NCBI GenBank assembly: GCA_029891345.1
Contig: CM057009.1
Coordinates: 301,173,466-301,237,465 of the forward strand
Direction of reading: 5' to 3'
DNA length: 64,000 nt
Origin: Dryococelus australis
Taxonomy: Eukaryota > Arthropoda > Insecta > Phasmatodea > Phasmatidae
Each line of letters opens with the position of its first letter. The stretch's first letter is position 1. Under the pieces are notes generated by a model, which had not been told where the DNA came from, ran no database searches, and saw only the letters and a list, made by a program, of their open reading frames with translations. Positions 1 to 11,699 of the stretch are shown in pieces. A program made the position numbers and the translations under genes.

Positions 1-700
1 AGTGGTAATAAACTTATACTTCACTAATTGGAAGAGCTATACAATACCTATCTTTATCAACTATTTAAGCCAAAAATTTTAATTTCTTCTCTAAGTCTTC
101 AGGGGAGACAAAAACTGCAGGTGACTTATGTAATCTACAGTGATCTAAAATTTCAACTCTAAACACTGTATGGGCCTGTTTTGCCAAAAGGACTACAAGT
201 AAAAGTTGGGTCTGAAGGACATTAGAGAGCTCATTTATCATTCCTGCATGACTTTCTTCTAAGGTCTCCCTAAATGAATTTGGATATTTGGTCTCAGATT
301 ATTGAATTTTGTTTGCACTTTATCAAAAAGTTCTGAGACTGCATTTACAACGACTGAAATTTAATTAGAAATGTTGGCTAAAGCTAAATGTTTTGTTAAA
401 CTTGTTTATTCATTACTTTAATGTAACCTGCTAACTCCTGTTCATTCTTAAACAAACTGTCTACCTGATTTACTATTGCAATGACACAACCCCAGTTTGC
501 AACTTCTCCTAAGGATGCTAATAATATTCGTTTTGACTTAAACTGTTCCTCAACTTCTACTAGGTATTCTCTTGCGGCTACATTTAAATTATGAACTAAA
601 GTTCCAGAAATTAAAAGAAAGTTCTTGTGTTCTTTATATAATCTATTTGACAAAATTCCTTCAGCCCTGTTTCGTACAATGAAATTCTTTTGTCACCTCG
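1..700 (-). pseudogene. Env-like remnant of a Gypsy/errantivirus-type LTR element (copy A, cut by window start)
   Basis: Minus-strand reading gives an 85-codon open stretch at 396-653 and further broken open segments toward position 1. The 85-residue stretch is identical to that at 35,855-36,112 in copy B, where the rest of the gene can be followed to a membrane-anchor segment. Identification as an insect endogenous retroelement envelope (fusion-protein type) rests on its place directly downstream of an integrase on the same strand and on the C-terminal membrane segment seen in copy B. There are frameshifts and stops, so it is non-functional as written. Confidence 0.45.
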
Positions 701-1209
701 TCTATCCTTCCTGCTAATTTTTGCGGCCATGCTGACTGGAAATCCAAAATAACAGATGAAATTTATACAGTTATCTTAGTCATTGGCTGGAAGTGTGCTC
801 TTGCGACCACTCCAATGGCTATGGACTCAGTAGCGTCAGAGAGAGCCTATTTCTGGATCAGCACCACCTACCACAGGATGGTGACAGCTGCTATCACCCA
901 CAAGTTGCACCACACTGAGTGTTCCTAGCTCTCTGGAGATTAAAGACAAGTTACTACTTATGTTGTTAGAGACTTTCCTGAAACCTACCATTTTCCAAGT
1001 GTTAAATCACATTGCAACAAGTACAACTGTTTTGGACAACATGGAAACAAAACCAGTGTATTTACTCTATAACATCTAACAAACAACCTATCTATATATT
1101 AGGGCCCTTAATATGGTTTCTTTCGCTCATTGTTGAGAATTTCTAACCAGAATTGCCCTCGTATTTTCTTTTTAAGGTAATATAAGCTGGATGACACCTG
1201 TTTTAGTAC

Positions 1210-1880
1210 TACAGCAGGACCATTCCTATGGTGCATAAATTTTGGAGTCAGGCCCATCTCTCTTATGGGTGTGTAAAACAACAACTCCTGGCCTAGCTAG
1301 TACTCAATAACCCTGCATTGGGTATCGTAATGCTGCTTTCCCCTCTCTTGCTATTTTCGAATGTTCTCGACTGCTTGCCTCTGGAGCACCTTACACATTC
1401 TTTGCAGCTGCTTGCTCTCCACCTAGTCCACCTTCTAATTGAGGCAGATCTCTGAGGGCAAGATGGGTTCATGCCCATATGCAAGCATGAATGGAGTAAA
1501 CACTTTACTTTCCTACCTACTAATGTTATAAGCAAACTTTACCAGGGGAGTCTCTGATCTTTATCCCTTTGATTAATGGACAGATATTATGACATCAGAG
1601 CTGTCAGGGTGGCATGCAACCTTTCTACAGCTCCATTACATCAAGGGCAATAAACTGATGTTATTGTCCTCTGTACATCCATCAATCTCAAAAGCTCATG
1701 AACTACTGCTCAGCTTAAAACTTGTCCACTGTCACTTAAATTGATCCTGGTGTGGAATGCCTACAGATTACGTTTTCCAATAGAAATTGTGCTACTTCCT
1801 AGGCAGTCTCTGCACGTATAACTCGAGTCTTTGCCCACCTCGTACCATATTCTATATATGTAAGAGTCCCAACAGTGTGG
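1210..1880 (-). pseudogene. Gypsy integrase fragment, upstream of the env-like gene (copy A)
   Basis: Read on the minus strand from 1,880 down, short frames resemble a retroelement integrase core: a first-aspartate block (ending TRWA in copy B), then a second-aspartate block where the usual DNG is DSG (motif INLSDSGQ in copy B), then a block containing GAVERLH with the catalytic Glu. A C-terminal tail of the kind seen after Gypsy integrases leads toward the env-like region. Frameshifts separate the blocks. The element is cut at 1,880, where plus-strand Gypsy-associated sequence begins. Confidence 0.6.
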
Positions 1881-1965
1881 TGACTGGGAAACACCGCTGG
1901 TGCCCATATACTATAAGTTATTGTGTCACAGTTTGTCTAGTGGGATCAGTGTATTCATCCGCATC
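1881..1965 (+). repeat. Short shared segment (1 of 4)
   Basis: About 85 bases beginning TGACTGGGAAACACCGCTGG recur at 37,345, about 45,075 and about 47,890. Here they sit exactly between the minus-strand integrase remnant and the plus-strand Gypsy. I could not identify the segment; an LTR end or a small repeat are both possible. Confidence 0.6.
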
Positions 1966-2202
1966 GCCCCATCCAAGTCAATTGCGTCAAAATGGCGGAC
2001 ACCACATCTGATCATCCGCGAGAACTCAAGCATTCCGTGTTGGCAAACACGACTCCCGTGATCACGAACTACTTCGACATGCCAGTCGAATGATGTGTAC
2101 ATTTTGGTAGATTGAGTGAAGTGAATGTGTTTGCTGAAAATTCATGGGATCAACCGTTATGCCAATATAGTACGATATTGCTTCAACGCCGTCAGAAACA
2201 CG

Positions 2203-2950
2203 CCTGTGCATGCGCACTAAATGTGACAGACAGGGAACAAAGTGGGCACAGTGCCAGCAGTGGAAATGGGACTCACATTTGCAATGCGTAGGGCCTGAAG
2301 AGTATTCCACCTTCTGCGGTGGTGTCATAAACTGTGACGAGTGCCATAAGATGAACTGTGAAGAGATTGCGCCACCAAGGCTCCGGAGGTGAAGCTCATG
2401 CTTCCACCAGTTGTTGTAACGTAGATATCACAGGGATTAACAGGTCCAGATCCTAATGTACTTTCACCAACTTTTGCAGGACATGATGCAGAGGACCCAG
2501 GTACATTTTTAGCGGTATGTGAGGAAAATTTGCACCGACACCGCATACACTGTAAGGACTGAATGGAAGTCACCGCGAACAGGTTGAGTGGAACAGCTGC
2601 CACGTGGTGGAATTTAGTCAGAGAATATACTGTGACATGGATGGAGTTTTGTGACCGGCTACTGGTCAGGTTTGACACAGATGGAAATACCATCCAGGCC
2701 CAAGCTTGGCTATTACATAAGCAACAACTTAAGCACAAAGGGATTGATGAGTTCATTTAATGCAAACTGGGCCATTGTCGCGCGGAGCAAGCCGGGAGAG
2801 AATGAAATGTTTCACATGGGAGGCACATGCCTACGAACGAGTTAAGCAGGTGGAACAAAGAGAACAAGTGCTGTATAGACACCATGAATCCCAACCGTCT
2901 GTACCCCTCATGCTAGCTATTGATGTCACGCGACTGCAGCCGCATGTCAG
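2203..2950 (+). pseudogene. Gypsy gag with N-terminal PHD-type finger (copy A)
   Basis: The N-terminal part (about 2,203-2,345) has Cys and His spacing of a PHD finger: a CQQW, then HLQC, then a final CDECH. In copy B the penultimate Cys has become Tyr (CDEYH). After a hydrophilic linker the Gag core follows: a block around AGHDAEDPG and CEENLHRH, then an in-frame stop, then LSGTAATWW and the following TW.EF pattern, typical of the Gypsy Gag capsid-like domain. No clear CCHC knuckle remains. Frameshifts and stops make it non-coding now. The PHD assignment is inferred from residue spacing only. Confidence 0.65.
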
Positions 2951-3009
2951 GCAGATTACACAATAGCCACCTTAGCAGGAAAGGTCACCCGCAACATACA
3001 CATGAGTGT

Positions 3010-5440
3010 TACAAGTGAGTGACAGTACCGTACGTGTGTTTAAGGTTAATATTGAAGTGGAGGGAAAGATATGATTGCTGTGATACACACTGCAGCAAAC
3101 CACATTTTTGTACACGTGAGGGGTTAATACAGGCTATCACAAGGAGAGTGCCGCCACGTCACCTACAGTTTGCCACCACAAATCAACGGGGTGAGGCAAG
3201 AAGTGTGATGCACGTGACAGTGGGGGTACGTGAACTCCGTAGCAAGTGTTAAGTCTACATTGTGCCGGACCTGTGCAATGAGATGGTACTTGGGTTACCA
3301 TGGTTGATTGACAAAAAAGTCATGGTCAAACCACATCTTGACCATCTGCATGTGGGGACACGTTTAAGGTGGACAATTTATGTAGTAGGAGCAATGCCGC
3401 CAGCGACAACAGCTGCTGTGCCACTCAACGAGTTCAAGCACGAGGTGCATGAGCAACATTAACAACGCATGCAACACCTGCTGGACCAGTATGCCAGTGT
3501 GTTCCACATTGATGGGAAGCTGCAGCGCACCAATGTCATCGAGCACGCCGTCATCATGGTGCACGAGGACCCAGTTTACTCTAAGCCACAAGACCCAGGT
3601 TTTTATTTCCAGCGCATCATAAATCAGCTGGTATGTGAGATGCTAAATTATAATGTGGTTAAACATACGCAGAGACTCTACAATCAAGGCATTTAACTAG
3701 CTCCTAAAAAGGATGGCGAATGGAGGTTTTGTGTAGACTTTCGTCCTTTTAGCAAGATAACTGTAAACATGCCACCTCCAGTCATTAACATTAATGACAC
3801 TTTGTCTACATTAGGACCAGCTACTGTATTCATATCACTTGACCTTAAATCAGGACATTGGCAAGAACCCATCCTCCAACAAGACCATAAAAAGACTTCT
3901 TTTTCCACGCCAGACGGGTGAAGATTTCAGTTTGTTGCCATGCCATATGGCCTAAAATGGGCCCATGCCATTTTTCAAAACATCATAGTAAATGGGTTAG
4001 ATGGTTACATAGGAGACTTTTTGATGGCTTACCTTGATGATGAACTTGTATGGTCGAACAGATGGGAAGTACACCTGCACCATCGGAGCCGTGTGTTCGA
4101 GAGGCTCGAACACAACAAACTCATATGCAAGAGTAATATGTGTAAGTTGGGGATGAGTAGAATTAAGTTTTTGGGACACTATGTAACAGGGAATGGACAC
4201 AAACCGGAATAACAACATGTACAGGAATTACAAACAAACCCATGTCACATAAAGAGGATCAAAAATGTTTTCCTTAATAAATTAGTTTAGATAATTCGTC
4301 CCAAACTTTTCTTTGATAACTGCACCATTGACGGAATTGCTATGTGAAAAATGTAACTTTGTTTAGGTACTCTGAGCTTATCAAGCATTTAAAGAAATCA
4401 AACATGCTTTCCAAAATTGTAAGCCATTAGCCATATATAGTCCGGAGTTACCTGTTGTTGTGCAAACAGATGTGAGTCAATAGGGAATTGGAGCAGTGTT
4501 ATATCAGGTGGGAAAACACGAGGAGAAAAGTATCATTAACTATCATAGCGCAAAGTTTGGCAAGGCAGAATGCAAGTACCATGTGAATAAGTAGGAGTTT
4601 TTAACAATTGTACACGTGCTGAGAAAGTACCGGCCAGATCTATTAGGGAGACAGTTCACGTTGAGAACGGATAACCGCTGTCTAGTCTGGTTGCAAGGCA
4701 TGCATAACGGGAAGAATAAATTTGCACGATGGGCCTTGATACCCCAGGAGTTCGATTTTAAGTTAGAAGACATGGCGGGGAAAATCTATTAGTTCGTTGA
4801 TGCACTGCCCAGAAACCCTGTCCTAACCTAACGGTAAACGATGATGCTGAGTGGGAAGAGGCTCTACAACCATGCCGGGCCACACAAACAGTAGACACAC
4901 AAGCTATTGTTTTACAGAACATATTCACCACACCATTCGGTGAGCTAGTCTCCTTAAACGTCCACACTGCGCGAGAAAATTTCCCACATGCAGCGCAACG
5001 CTGGCATCACTGTGCCACGAGGTACTCAGAACACTGGAGAGAAGTGGACAGGGAAATACAAAACAAACCCCCCCCGGTAATTGCACGAGATGGCGTATAT
5101 ACGTGCCCAAGGAAACATGGGAACTTGTACTTATATACACATGATAGCTTGGAATATGTGCTCCCAGGTTCAGAACAAACACATAGGAACGTGTAAAAGT
5201 ATTTTCATTGGCCAGGAGTTCAAGGGGACATACGTTAACATGTGCAGAATTGTGTCATGTGCAACATTCGGAAGCCACAGCGAACAGACGGCGATGCTCC
5301 ACATCAGCAGAGGCTTCTAACTGAACCATTTAAAACCATAGCGCTTGATATTATGGGTCCTTATCTGTACACAAAATACGGTTAAAGGTTTCTCATTGTC
5401 GCCACGGATATGTTTACCAGATGGACCAAGGCGTTCCCAG
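3010..5440 (+). pseudogene. Gypsy pol remnant: PR, RT, RNase H, start of IN (copy A)
   Basis: The protease is recognised from the downstream block NEMVLGLPWL (3,280-3,320), the usual Gypsy 'LG.dWL' region. RT shows the fingers and palm order including VDFRPF, SLDLKSGHWQ, MPYGLKWA and the catalytic box YLDDELVW near 4,030. RNase H includes TDNRCLVWLQ at about 4,665. An integrase N-terminal zinc region and the start of the core (LIVATDMFTRW) follow near 5,395. A stop replaces the Trp normally found after PDG in RT, in both copies. Reading frame is lost several times. Confidence 0.85.
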
Positions 5441-6180
5441 ATGTTTATAAGTTAGCTGTGTTCGAGTTATCAGTTAGCAGGTAGAAAACAATTATTCTTG
5501 GAAAATATTCAACACACACAATTGAATCAGCCAATATGAAAAAACCCCCTAATTCATTACAGATAACTGTTCAGGAGGACTATTTTCCTGTCTGAGTATA
5601 ATGTGGACAGTTACTGAATGAAGTCATGTATGATTATATACTTTTGAAGAATGATGGTAGGGAGCCTATCCATAAATACAGTATCTCACATTTTTGTTAA
5701 TACACAGCATCCCGCCATTTTAAAAAGTGTTTTTTTTTTTTTTTTTTTTAAATTATGTGTATTACTATAAAGAGTAAAATTTATCAATCTAGTACACAAA
5801 ACATTTATTTTCAAATGCATTCCATGTAACAAAAAATAAAATGCATTTATAACCCCAAACAAATGTCACTTTGCTATCTATTCCCCGATACATATTTATA
5901 GTCGATTGATAACCTTGGGTCTAGCAAAAATTGTTGTGAGATATGTGGTACATAGTTTGTTATTCATGTTCTGCATTCAACTGGCAGTAGTCTCAAGAAA
6001 ATAGGTGAGGGTAAGGAACTTGGTTCCAAGCTGAAAGAGACCTTTTTAAATTTAGAACTAAGAGGTTTCTCCTTAAGAAAAAAATAAACTAATCGTGAAT
6101 AAGAACAAAAGAACCAAGAAAACCTAAACAGAAATTTCTGAGTCTCCAGGAATAACAATTACTTTTGCAGCAAATAAAAT
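5441..6180. other. No gene seen; deletion junction plus T-rich intergenic DNA
   Basis: The junction at about 5,440-5,466 joins Gypsy integrase to sequence matching B 49,408. A run of T follows at 5,731-5,749 (B 49,677-49,695). Nothing coding is supportable. Confidence 0.6.
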
Positions 6181-6189
6181 TCAGTGCTC

Positions 6190-6620
6190 TTACAAATGCT
6201 AATAAACTATTGGCCAAATGGGAATTTGCTATTGGTAACAAAAGTGTTCTGAGACAGTTTGCCAGGTGTTACATACCTATGACAAAAATGGAATGGTAGC
6301 TAGCAAAGAAAAGGCCCTACGCTAGTAAGAAGAACATGCTTGCAAAGCGGCTCTTTCCTAAAGAGCACCTAATAAAGAATCAGAAGTTTTGGAACAAACA
6401 GATCTGGTCAAATGAGACAAAAGTCAACATTTCTGGCTCAGGGTGTGTCCACATAACACTGAAAATAACTTAAATTGCCAACTATGTTATTAATTCACTT
6501 CCCGCAGCTATTCATAGGGAATGTTCAGTTATGGTTTGGGAGCGTATGTCTGCAAAAGGATTGGGAATATCCAATGTGTTGATGGTACAGTGGACAAGTT
6601 TGTGTAAAATGGCATTCCTA
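6190..6620 (+). pseudogene. Tc1/mariner transposase fragment (copy A)
   Basis: A conceptual translation around 6,330-6,480 gives AKRLFPKEH, then WNKQIWSNETKV, matching the Tc1 block that normally reads W.SDE.K and holds the first catalytic Asp; here that Asp codon is Asn. Further on, SVMVW, MSAKG and DGTVDKF match the following Tc1 core. Frameshifts break it. The same fragment, with the same Asp-to-Asn change, is at 50,190-50,590, so inactivation preceded the duplication. The C-terminal third is not adjacent; a matching C-terminal piece occurs only in copy B at 54,425. Confidence 0.7.
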
Positions 6621-7865
6621 TTGACAAATTCTAAGCAAATAGCAGAAATAGAAGAAATGATATATAATAAAAGCCAGATATAACCTGACTGTTGGGGGAC
6701 AGCTCAGAACCGCATAATAGCTTTTCCACGTTATTCTGGCAGTGACCAAGCAGAGTAAAATAAAACCTTCCAGTGTTCTAAATAGGTGTGACACTTAGTG
6801 TTAAACACGGCGCAAGTGTTACTATTTACAGCAGTGCCGTAACTCGTGAAATGTTAAGACTGATTCTTTTGGAATTTTTTTTTTATCTGCATGACTGGAC
6901 TTGACAGCACCCACGGGAGGGAAAAAAAAGATGGGAAATGTGGCATTATGGAGGGGAGCACCAGCATTCAAGCAATAACGGCTCAAAAATACTCCCCTTT
7001 CCAGGGAAAGGATGTACTTATTCCACCAAGGGCTGCGTGTATTTGTTGTGTGGGTGGGGAGGTGAGAGTCACAACTTCTCCCCCTGGATTAAGGTAGAAG
7101 TGAGAAGGATAAAGGAAGCTCATGCAAAAATAAAACTAAGTTAAGTTCTAATACATGCTCGCACTGCAGATCAGGTAGAATCATTCACTGTGGCACATGT
7201 TGTGCAATATGTCGTTTTTTCGTGTGACTTACATTTTACAAAAAAAAATAATAACAAAATGAATTAAATTATTTTTATCACGCATAGGAAAGTCGCTTTT
7301 CTGCATTAGAGGTTACAATCTTTGTCGCATCATCAGAAGATGTAGCTGCCTGTCGTGGGTACTCCCTGTTATTTAAATAATTCCTTTCGCTATTATGTAT
7401 TGTTGTTTTATATTTTGCAGACATTGAGGTGATTAGAAAGGGCAACAGTTTCTGGACAGATATTAAAAACCAGTACCTTACCTAAGAATTTAAGGTGGCT
7501 ACCTGCCCTTTCCGCTAAACAGTGTGCTGAGCTTCAGCAGGAAACATTTTATTCAAAAACTATTTCATGTGCGTAGGTGATATCTGCTTAGGAATAGCAT
7601 TTAAGAACCATTACACGTACGTATACCGATTTTAGGTTCTTTTTTTACTTCTAAAGCCAATTTTCTCACCAGTGAAAATAGCTAAAAAATGTATTTCTGC
7701 ATTATTTTTATGCATTAACATCTTGGTGCTGAATCTTTAAAAGTGTACAAGGATGCACAACACACCTCTTCGTGTAGTATTACGTAATAAAATAATAGGG
7801 TCAACACAGAAAACCTCAAGAGGTACAATATCAATGGGAAGACTGCACTACAGTCACAAAGTCCG
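6621..7865. other. Intergenic, no supportable gene
   Basis: Short open frames near 6,890-7,140 are not conserved in frame with copy B (about 50,880-51,100). Part of this stretch may be the flank of the Tc1 element. Confidence 0.5.
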
Positions 7866-8050
7866 ATTAGGCTTGCGCCTAGAGGCTAGAATGACACCTG
7901 ATGGACATGCCTGAATCGCCCCTTAGACTTTCCACGCTTCTTGACCTTGGACACACAAAATACCTAAACCCAGGCAGCCATCTTAATCTAGTCCGTCACC
8001 CTGCAAGCCAGTGTGCTACCAAATATGCCACAGAGGTACGCATTCCGTTA
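7866..8050 (-). repeat. Possible tRNA-derived SINE (copy A)
   Basis: The minus strand carries a tRNA-like head with an A-box-like stretch similar to GTAGCACACTGGCTTGCA, better preserved in copy B (51,840-52,020), followed by a degenerate B-box position. A 3' tail cannot be defined. Assignment is tentative. Confidence 0.35.
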
Positions 8051-8629
8051 ACGACAGTATTCCAGCAGCTTTTAACGTATTTTATTTAAATGTTTTGGCA
8101 TCAAATAATTGTGCTAGTTGCTTAAAGTGTAACACAATACAATGCACAAATGTTTAATGTTAACTTGTAAATGCCAGTAAATGTGCGACAGCCGGGCACT
8201 TGCAAGTCTGATATTTTGGTAGGAATGCTGTTGGGCCTTCCCCTATATTGATCCAACACCATGATAAGATGGAAAGGAAGCTGGCCTGCTACAATAACAA
8301 TTTTTTTGGCCTGTTTACAACTGAACAGCTAAATAGGTATAATATGTTCACAAAAAAAAAGCACCACTATGATTTTTTTGCTCAAAAATTAAAAACAATT
8401 CAATAGCTGCATTACACCTTGTCATTTTAAAAACATAACCAAAATCACTGGAGAATCATTATGATCTATACACAAATTTACTTACCTTATATTATTTCTT
8501 CAGTAAAGGTAACAACATACTATTTATACAAAAGTTTTTAGTCAACTTAAATTGTATAAACCTTACCATATCAGAATGAAGTTACAATCATTAAAATCTA
8601 TTCTTCTTTGTTATAAAAAAGTCTGAAAT

Positions 8630-10170
8630 TTATGTTTGGTGATATAATGCAGTGTTTTTTTGTTCAGCATAACATTTAATGTTCGCCAGGTTAATTAAGT
8701 TGACATGATTGGTTTCACTTTGTCTTTCTAACCATGAAATGACTTCATTAATATTGTGGATTTCTTGGTTCAATGCTTGGAGATTCCATTTGTTCCCCTT
8801 CACTTTCACATTCATTGTCGTCATCGTCATTACTATTGTTCTGTATGGCAGTGATAATGTCTTGCTCGTCAACAGTCTGGGAAACAAGCTCACTACTGTC
8901 ACAGTAAGCCCAGCTCACCAGGTCTTCCAAAGTCATGTTGATGTATAGAATATGACGTGTGGATTGTACTTCGCTGTCATTAAATCCCAGAAAGGTTTCA
9001 TCACCATCAGAGTTCTTCCTCTCACTAACGGCAGAAGAACAACTTTTCTAGCAATGCTGAATGGTTGTGTGACTCACACTTTCCCACGGTAGTCCTATGG
9101 AATACATCACTCCCTTGAGTTTGACTGATTTTATGTAAACCTCCATTTCATCATTAGAGTTTACTAATGCACTTAGCAGTTCTTGGTGATAGTGTGCTTT
9201 GATTGCTCTTATAAAACCCTGGTGTAGTGGCTGGATCAGTGCTGTCGTATTTCTTGCCAAAAATCTTACTATTGTTTTCCATCCCTCGACTGCAGTAAAT
9301 CAGCTGATTTATGTCCTAGGTGTGGTCAAATAGCAATAAAGCTTTTTCTTCTCTCTTACGTGACAGCAGGTGGCTTCTCACTAATGGAACAAAACATATA
9401 TTGAACTACTTGGAAAATATTTCACCAGTCATCCAGGCATTTTTTGTGTGCATGTACGTAACAGGCAACGACTTCATGTTTACATGCTTGAAGCATATTA
9501 GACTTAGACTTTTTCCAACACAGCAGGGTTTAAGTTTGTGATGGCCTGATTTGTTGGTTGCAAAAACAAATGTAACTCTATTCTTGTTCTGTTTAAATAC
9601 AAACTTTTTTTTTTGGAATTTTGGAAGTCTAGTGATTTTGTAGGAAGCAGCCAAAAATATAAATCAGTTTTGTCACAGTTATACACCTGATCATAAGGCA
9701 ATTTTTTATCACCCATTACTTTTTGCAGTTCTGCAGGAAAGTGTGTTGCAGACAAATTGTCACAGGATCGTGCTTGACCTTCGATGCTTGCCTGACTTAT
9801 TCTGTGGAGATCCTTCCATCAAAAAAACCATTTGAGGCTTTGAAGACAATGTTGTCCAGCAATTCATTGTGGTATTCACATCCTGAGCCTTCATAATAGG
9901 TCCAGATAATGGTACACCTACACTTTGTTTTCTCAAAAAACTCCTGTAAAAACTCTCATCCAGTTCAATGTCTTCTCCTAGAATGGCTTTTTATTGCAGC
10001 CCTACATCAGTTTCCACAACATCCACAAAACATCATAGTTTATGTTCCTCTTAAACCCGCTCTCTGATCGTTCCTTTAGGGATACCGCACTCAAGTGATA
10101 AACTTGCATTAGTCTCTTCTTTTTCACATGACCAATTATTTTTTAATTTATCACCTACAAAATGTTTTTT
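8630..10170 (-). pseudogene. pogo/Tigger-type DDE transposase (copy A)
   Basis: Reading the minus strand from about 10,170 down: a helix-turn-helix remnant, then a block like VPLSGPIM followed by NELLDNIVFKAS, then LSATHFPAELQ, then the first catalytic Asp in QVYNCDKT followed by LLPTKS, then HKLKPCCVGKS and MKSLPVTY, then KALLLFD near the second Asp, then NTTALIQPLHQGFIRA, and an acidic C-terminus (SNDDDDNECESE). This order is that of Tigger/jerky-like transposases, about 450-500 residues. A stop after IFSK is shared with copy B (52,600-54,130), so the gene was dead before duplication. Terminal inverted repeats were not found by eye. Confidence 0.85.
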
Positions 10171-10349
10171 TTCTGCAACATCACACCATGCAAACGAAAC
10201 TGAATATAGAAAACAAACATTATTGGCTGCAATAAATCACAGTCCACAACGGCAAATTTCTAAGCAAGTCCTGACACCACTACTTTCATCTCTTTCAAAT
10301 GGCACCCAAAGGTGGAAGAGAGAATGACCACTCCCTCCACCCCTCCATA

Positions 10350-11694
10350 AACACTACATTTCTGAGATTTCTATCTTCCTCTGGTTGGTTACATACACCC
10401 TATATGCGATCGAGTTTTCTTGATATCCCACAAACAATACTTTTCTACTTTTGGAGTCCCACTTCTTCCTTTTTTATTTTGGAACATTCATGTAAACATC
10501 AGATCCAAATACTTGAAACTCTCTGATGCTAGCCTCTGAATTAAACCATAGTTCGTGTGTGGTTTTTCCTTCACAGAACTTATGCCTGTTCTGTTGAGAA
10601 CATATACAAAGAAGTATTAACTGCTTCAGCCTTTAAGTTTTATCCACAATTTTTTTTGCTTCTAGCATTGTTCTGGCTGCTTCGAAGACTGTTCTTTTTT
10701 CCCGCTCTGCATTTCTGTTTTGTTCTGGGCAATAGAGCACCGACTTCTGATGGCGTATAAGTAGCTCATCTATTAATTTTCCCATTTCTCAAAATCCCAA
10801 TTCTGCATCATTCCCTATTCTTATAACTTTTACAGAAATACCTACATCCTTTTGTGCTAGGGCTAGGAAACTCTTAATTTTTTCTGTAGCCTCTGACTTG
10901 CACTTCAGAAAATACACAAACTTGTACTTTGAAAAATCATCTTTTAATAACAAAAAATATCTTGAACAACCCAGTGTCGCAGACTCCATCTGACCACTGA
11001 TATCCGCATGTACTATTTCACACGTTTCACTGGTTTTGTTATCACACAAATTAAATATTATGTCTGGAATAAATAACACATCTGTTATCTCAGCCACATG
11101 CCATGAGTCACCATCAAAAGCCTCAACACGAACGGTCCCAATTCCTTCAGCTACCAATGTTGACCCATCACCAATCATTATTTGTTTTTCTTGGTCCATA
11201 GTACTTAAGAATGAAAACAGGTTTATTTGGGCACACATGTGTTCTGATCCTCTATTGTCAATGTACCACCTCTGGCAAACCACTCTTTCACTCAACTTTT
11301 TCGCACTTATAGAGGCATTCACATTGCTCCCATTATTACGATACGCATTGTTATGAGAGACACTAGAGCTATTTTCCTTCCCTAACCTCACTCTGTAGTC
11401 TTTACTAAAATGACCGTGTTTCATGCATTTAAAAAAAAAAGATTTTTTGGCCACCATGACATGATCTTTGTTTATTTTGGAAGCAAGCTACCTTTGTGGG
11501 GCTAGGTTTGCCACAACTGAAACACTTAACTTGGTTAGGCTTACCTTGTCTTTCAGAAAACAGAGCATTTTCATGGCTGCCTTTGCCAGAAACATGCTCC
11601 TCTTCTATTCACAGGTGTGCCGTTAACTCAGACAGTTTCTGGTCCGTCATTGACACTGATTCCCAAGCCGACACAAAATGCGTGTATGGCTCTG
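10350..11694 (-). mobile_element. Ty1/Copia remnant: gag end, protease, integrase
   Basis: On the minus strand, from 11,694: a Gag segment starting LPEPYTHFVSAWES, a zinc knuckle CFSCGKPS, a second knuckle-like CMKHGHFSKD, then a Copia protease block WYIDNRGSEHMC (usual D-S-G replaced by D-N-R-G), then integrase starting IVHADISGQME and DDFSKY, then QNRNAEREKRT with the catalytic Glu, and VLFVGYQEN. The usual pre-integrase zinc domain between protease and integrase is absent, indicating an internal deletion. RT and RNase H are missing; the remnant stops at about 10,350, the same point where alignment to copy B breaks. Confidence 0.8.
10789..11457 (-). pseudogene. Copia gag-pol open stretch (223 codons including stop)
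   Basis: This is the longest open frame of the Copia remnant and covers a zinc knuckle, protease and the start of integrase. WYIDNRGSEHMC aligns with the Copia pattern W..DSGAS.H.C, and HADISGQME with the integrase start. The distance between protease and integrase is too short by roughly the size of the GAG-pre-integrase domain, so the open frame is probably a fused deletion product and not an intact polyprotein. Confidence 0.75.
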
Positions 11695-11699
11695 GCAAT
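11695..11699. repeat. Target-site duplication GCAAT (left)
   Basis: GCAAT lies immediately left of the LTR start TGTTAT at 11,700 and again immediately right of the other LTR end at 16,050-16,054. Five bases is the usual size for Ty3/Gypsy integration. Confidence 0.75.

Larger units (their letters stand above)
2060..5440 (+). mobile_element. Plus-strand Ty3/Gypsy element, truncated (copy A)
   Basis: Order on the plus strand is PHD-type finger (about 2,203-2,345), Gag (about 2,440-2,950), retropepsin (about 3,010-3,460), RT (about 3,470-4,215), RNase H (about 4,400-4,830) and the N-terminal part of integrase (about 4,900-5,440). It ends abruptly near 5,440 in the integrase core and is followed at 5,466 by sequence that in copy B lies 8.46 kb further on. 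Many stops are shared with copy B, for example a TGA in Gag just before MEVTANRL and one in RT after TPDG, so the element was already dead before the duplication arose. No LTR is convincingly visible. Confidence 0.85.

Noticed and set aside
1293..1535. 80-codon minus-strand frame, and its longer 85-codon partner at 36,741-36,998
   Set aside because: It is a shifted frame across the integrase C-terminal region; the integrase reading lies in the neighbouring frame.
2325..2756. 143-codon minus-strand open frame
   Set aside because: It is the antisense shadow of the plus-strand Gypsy PHD-Gag region, with low-complexity composition and no motif.
5731..5749. Long T-run as a retrotransposon poly(A) tail
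   Set aside because: No LINE or retrocopy body could be found next to it on either strand; recorded as simple sequence.
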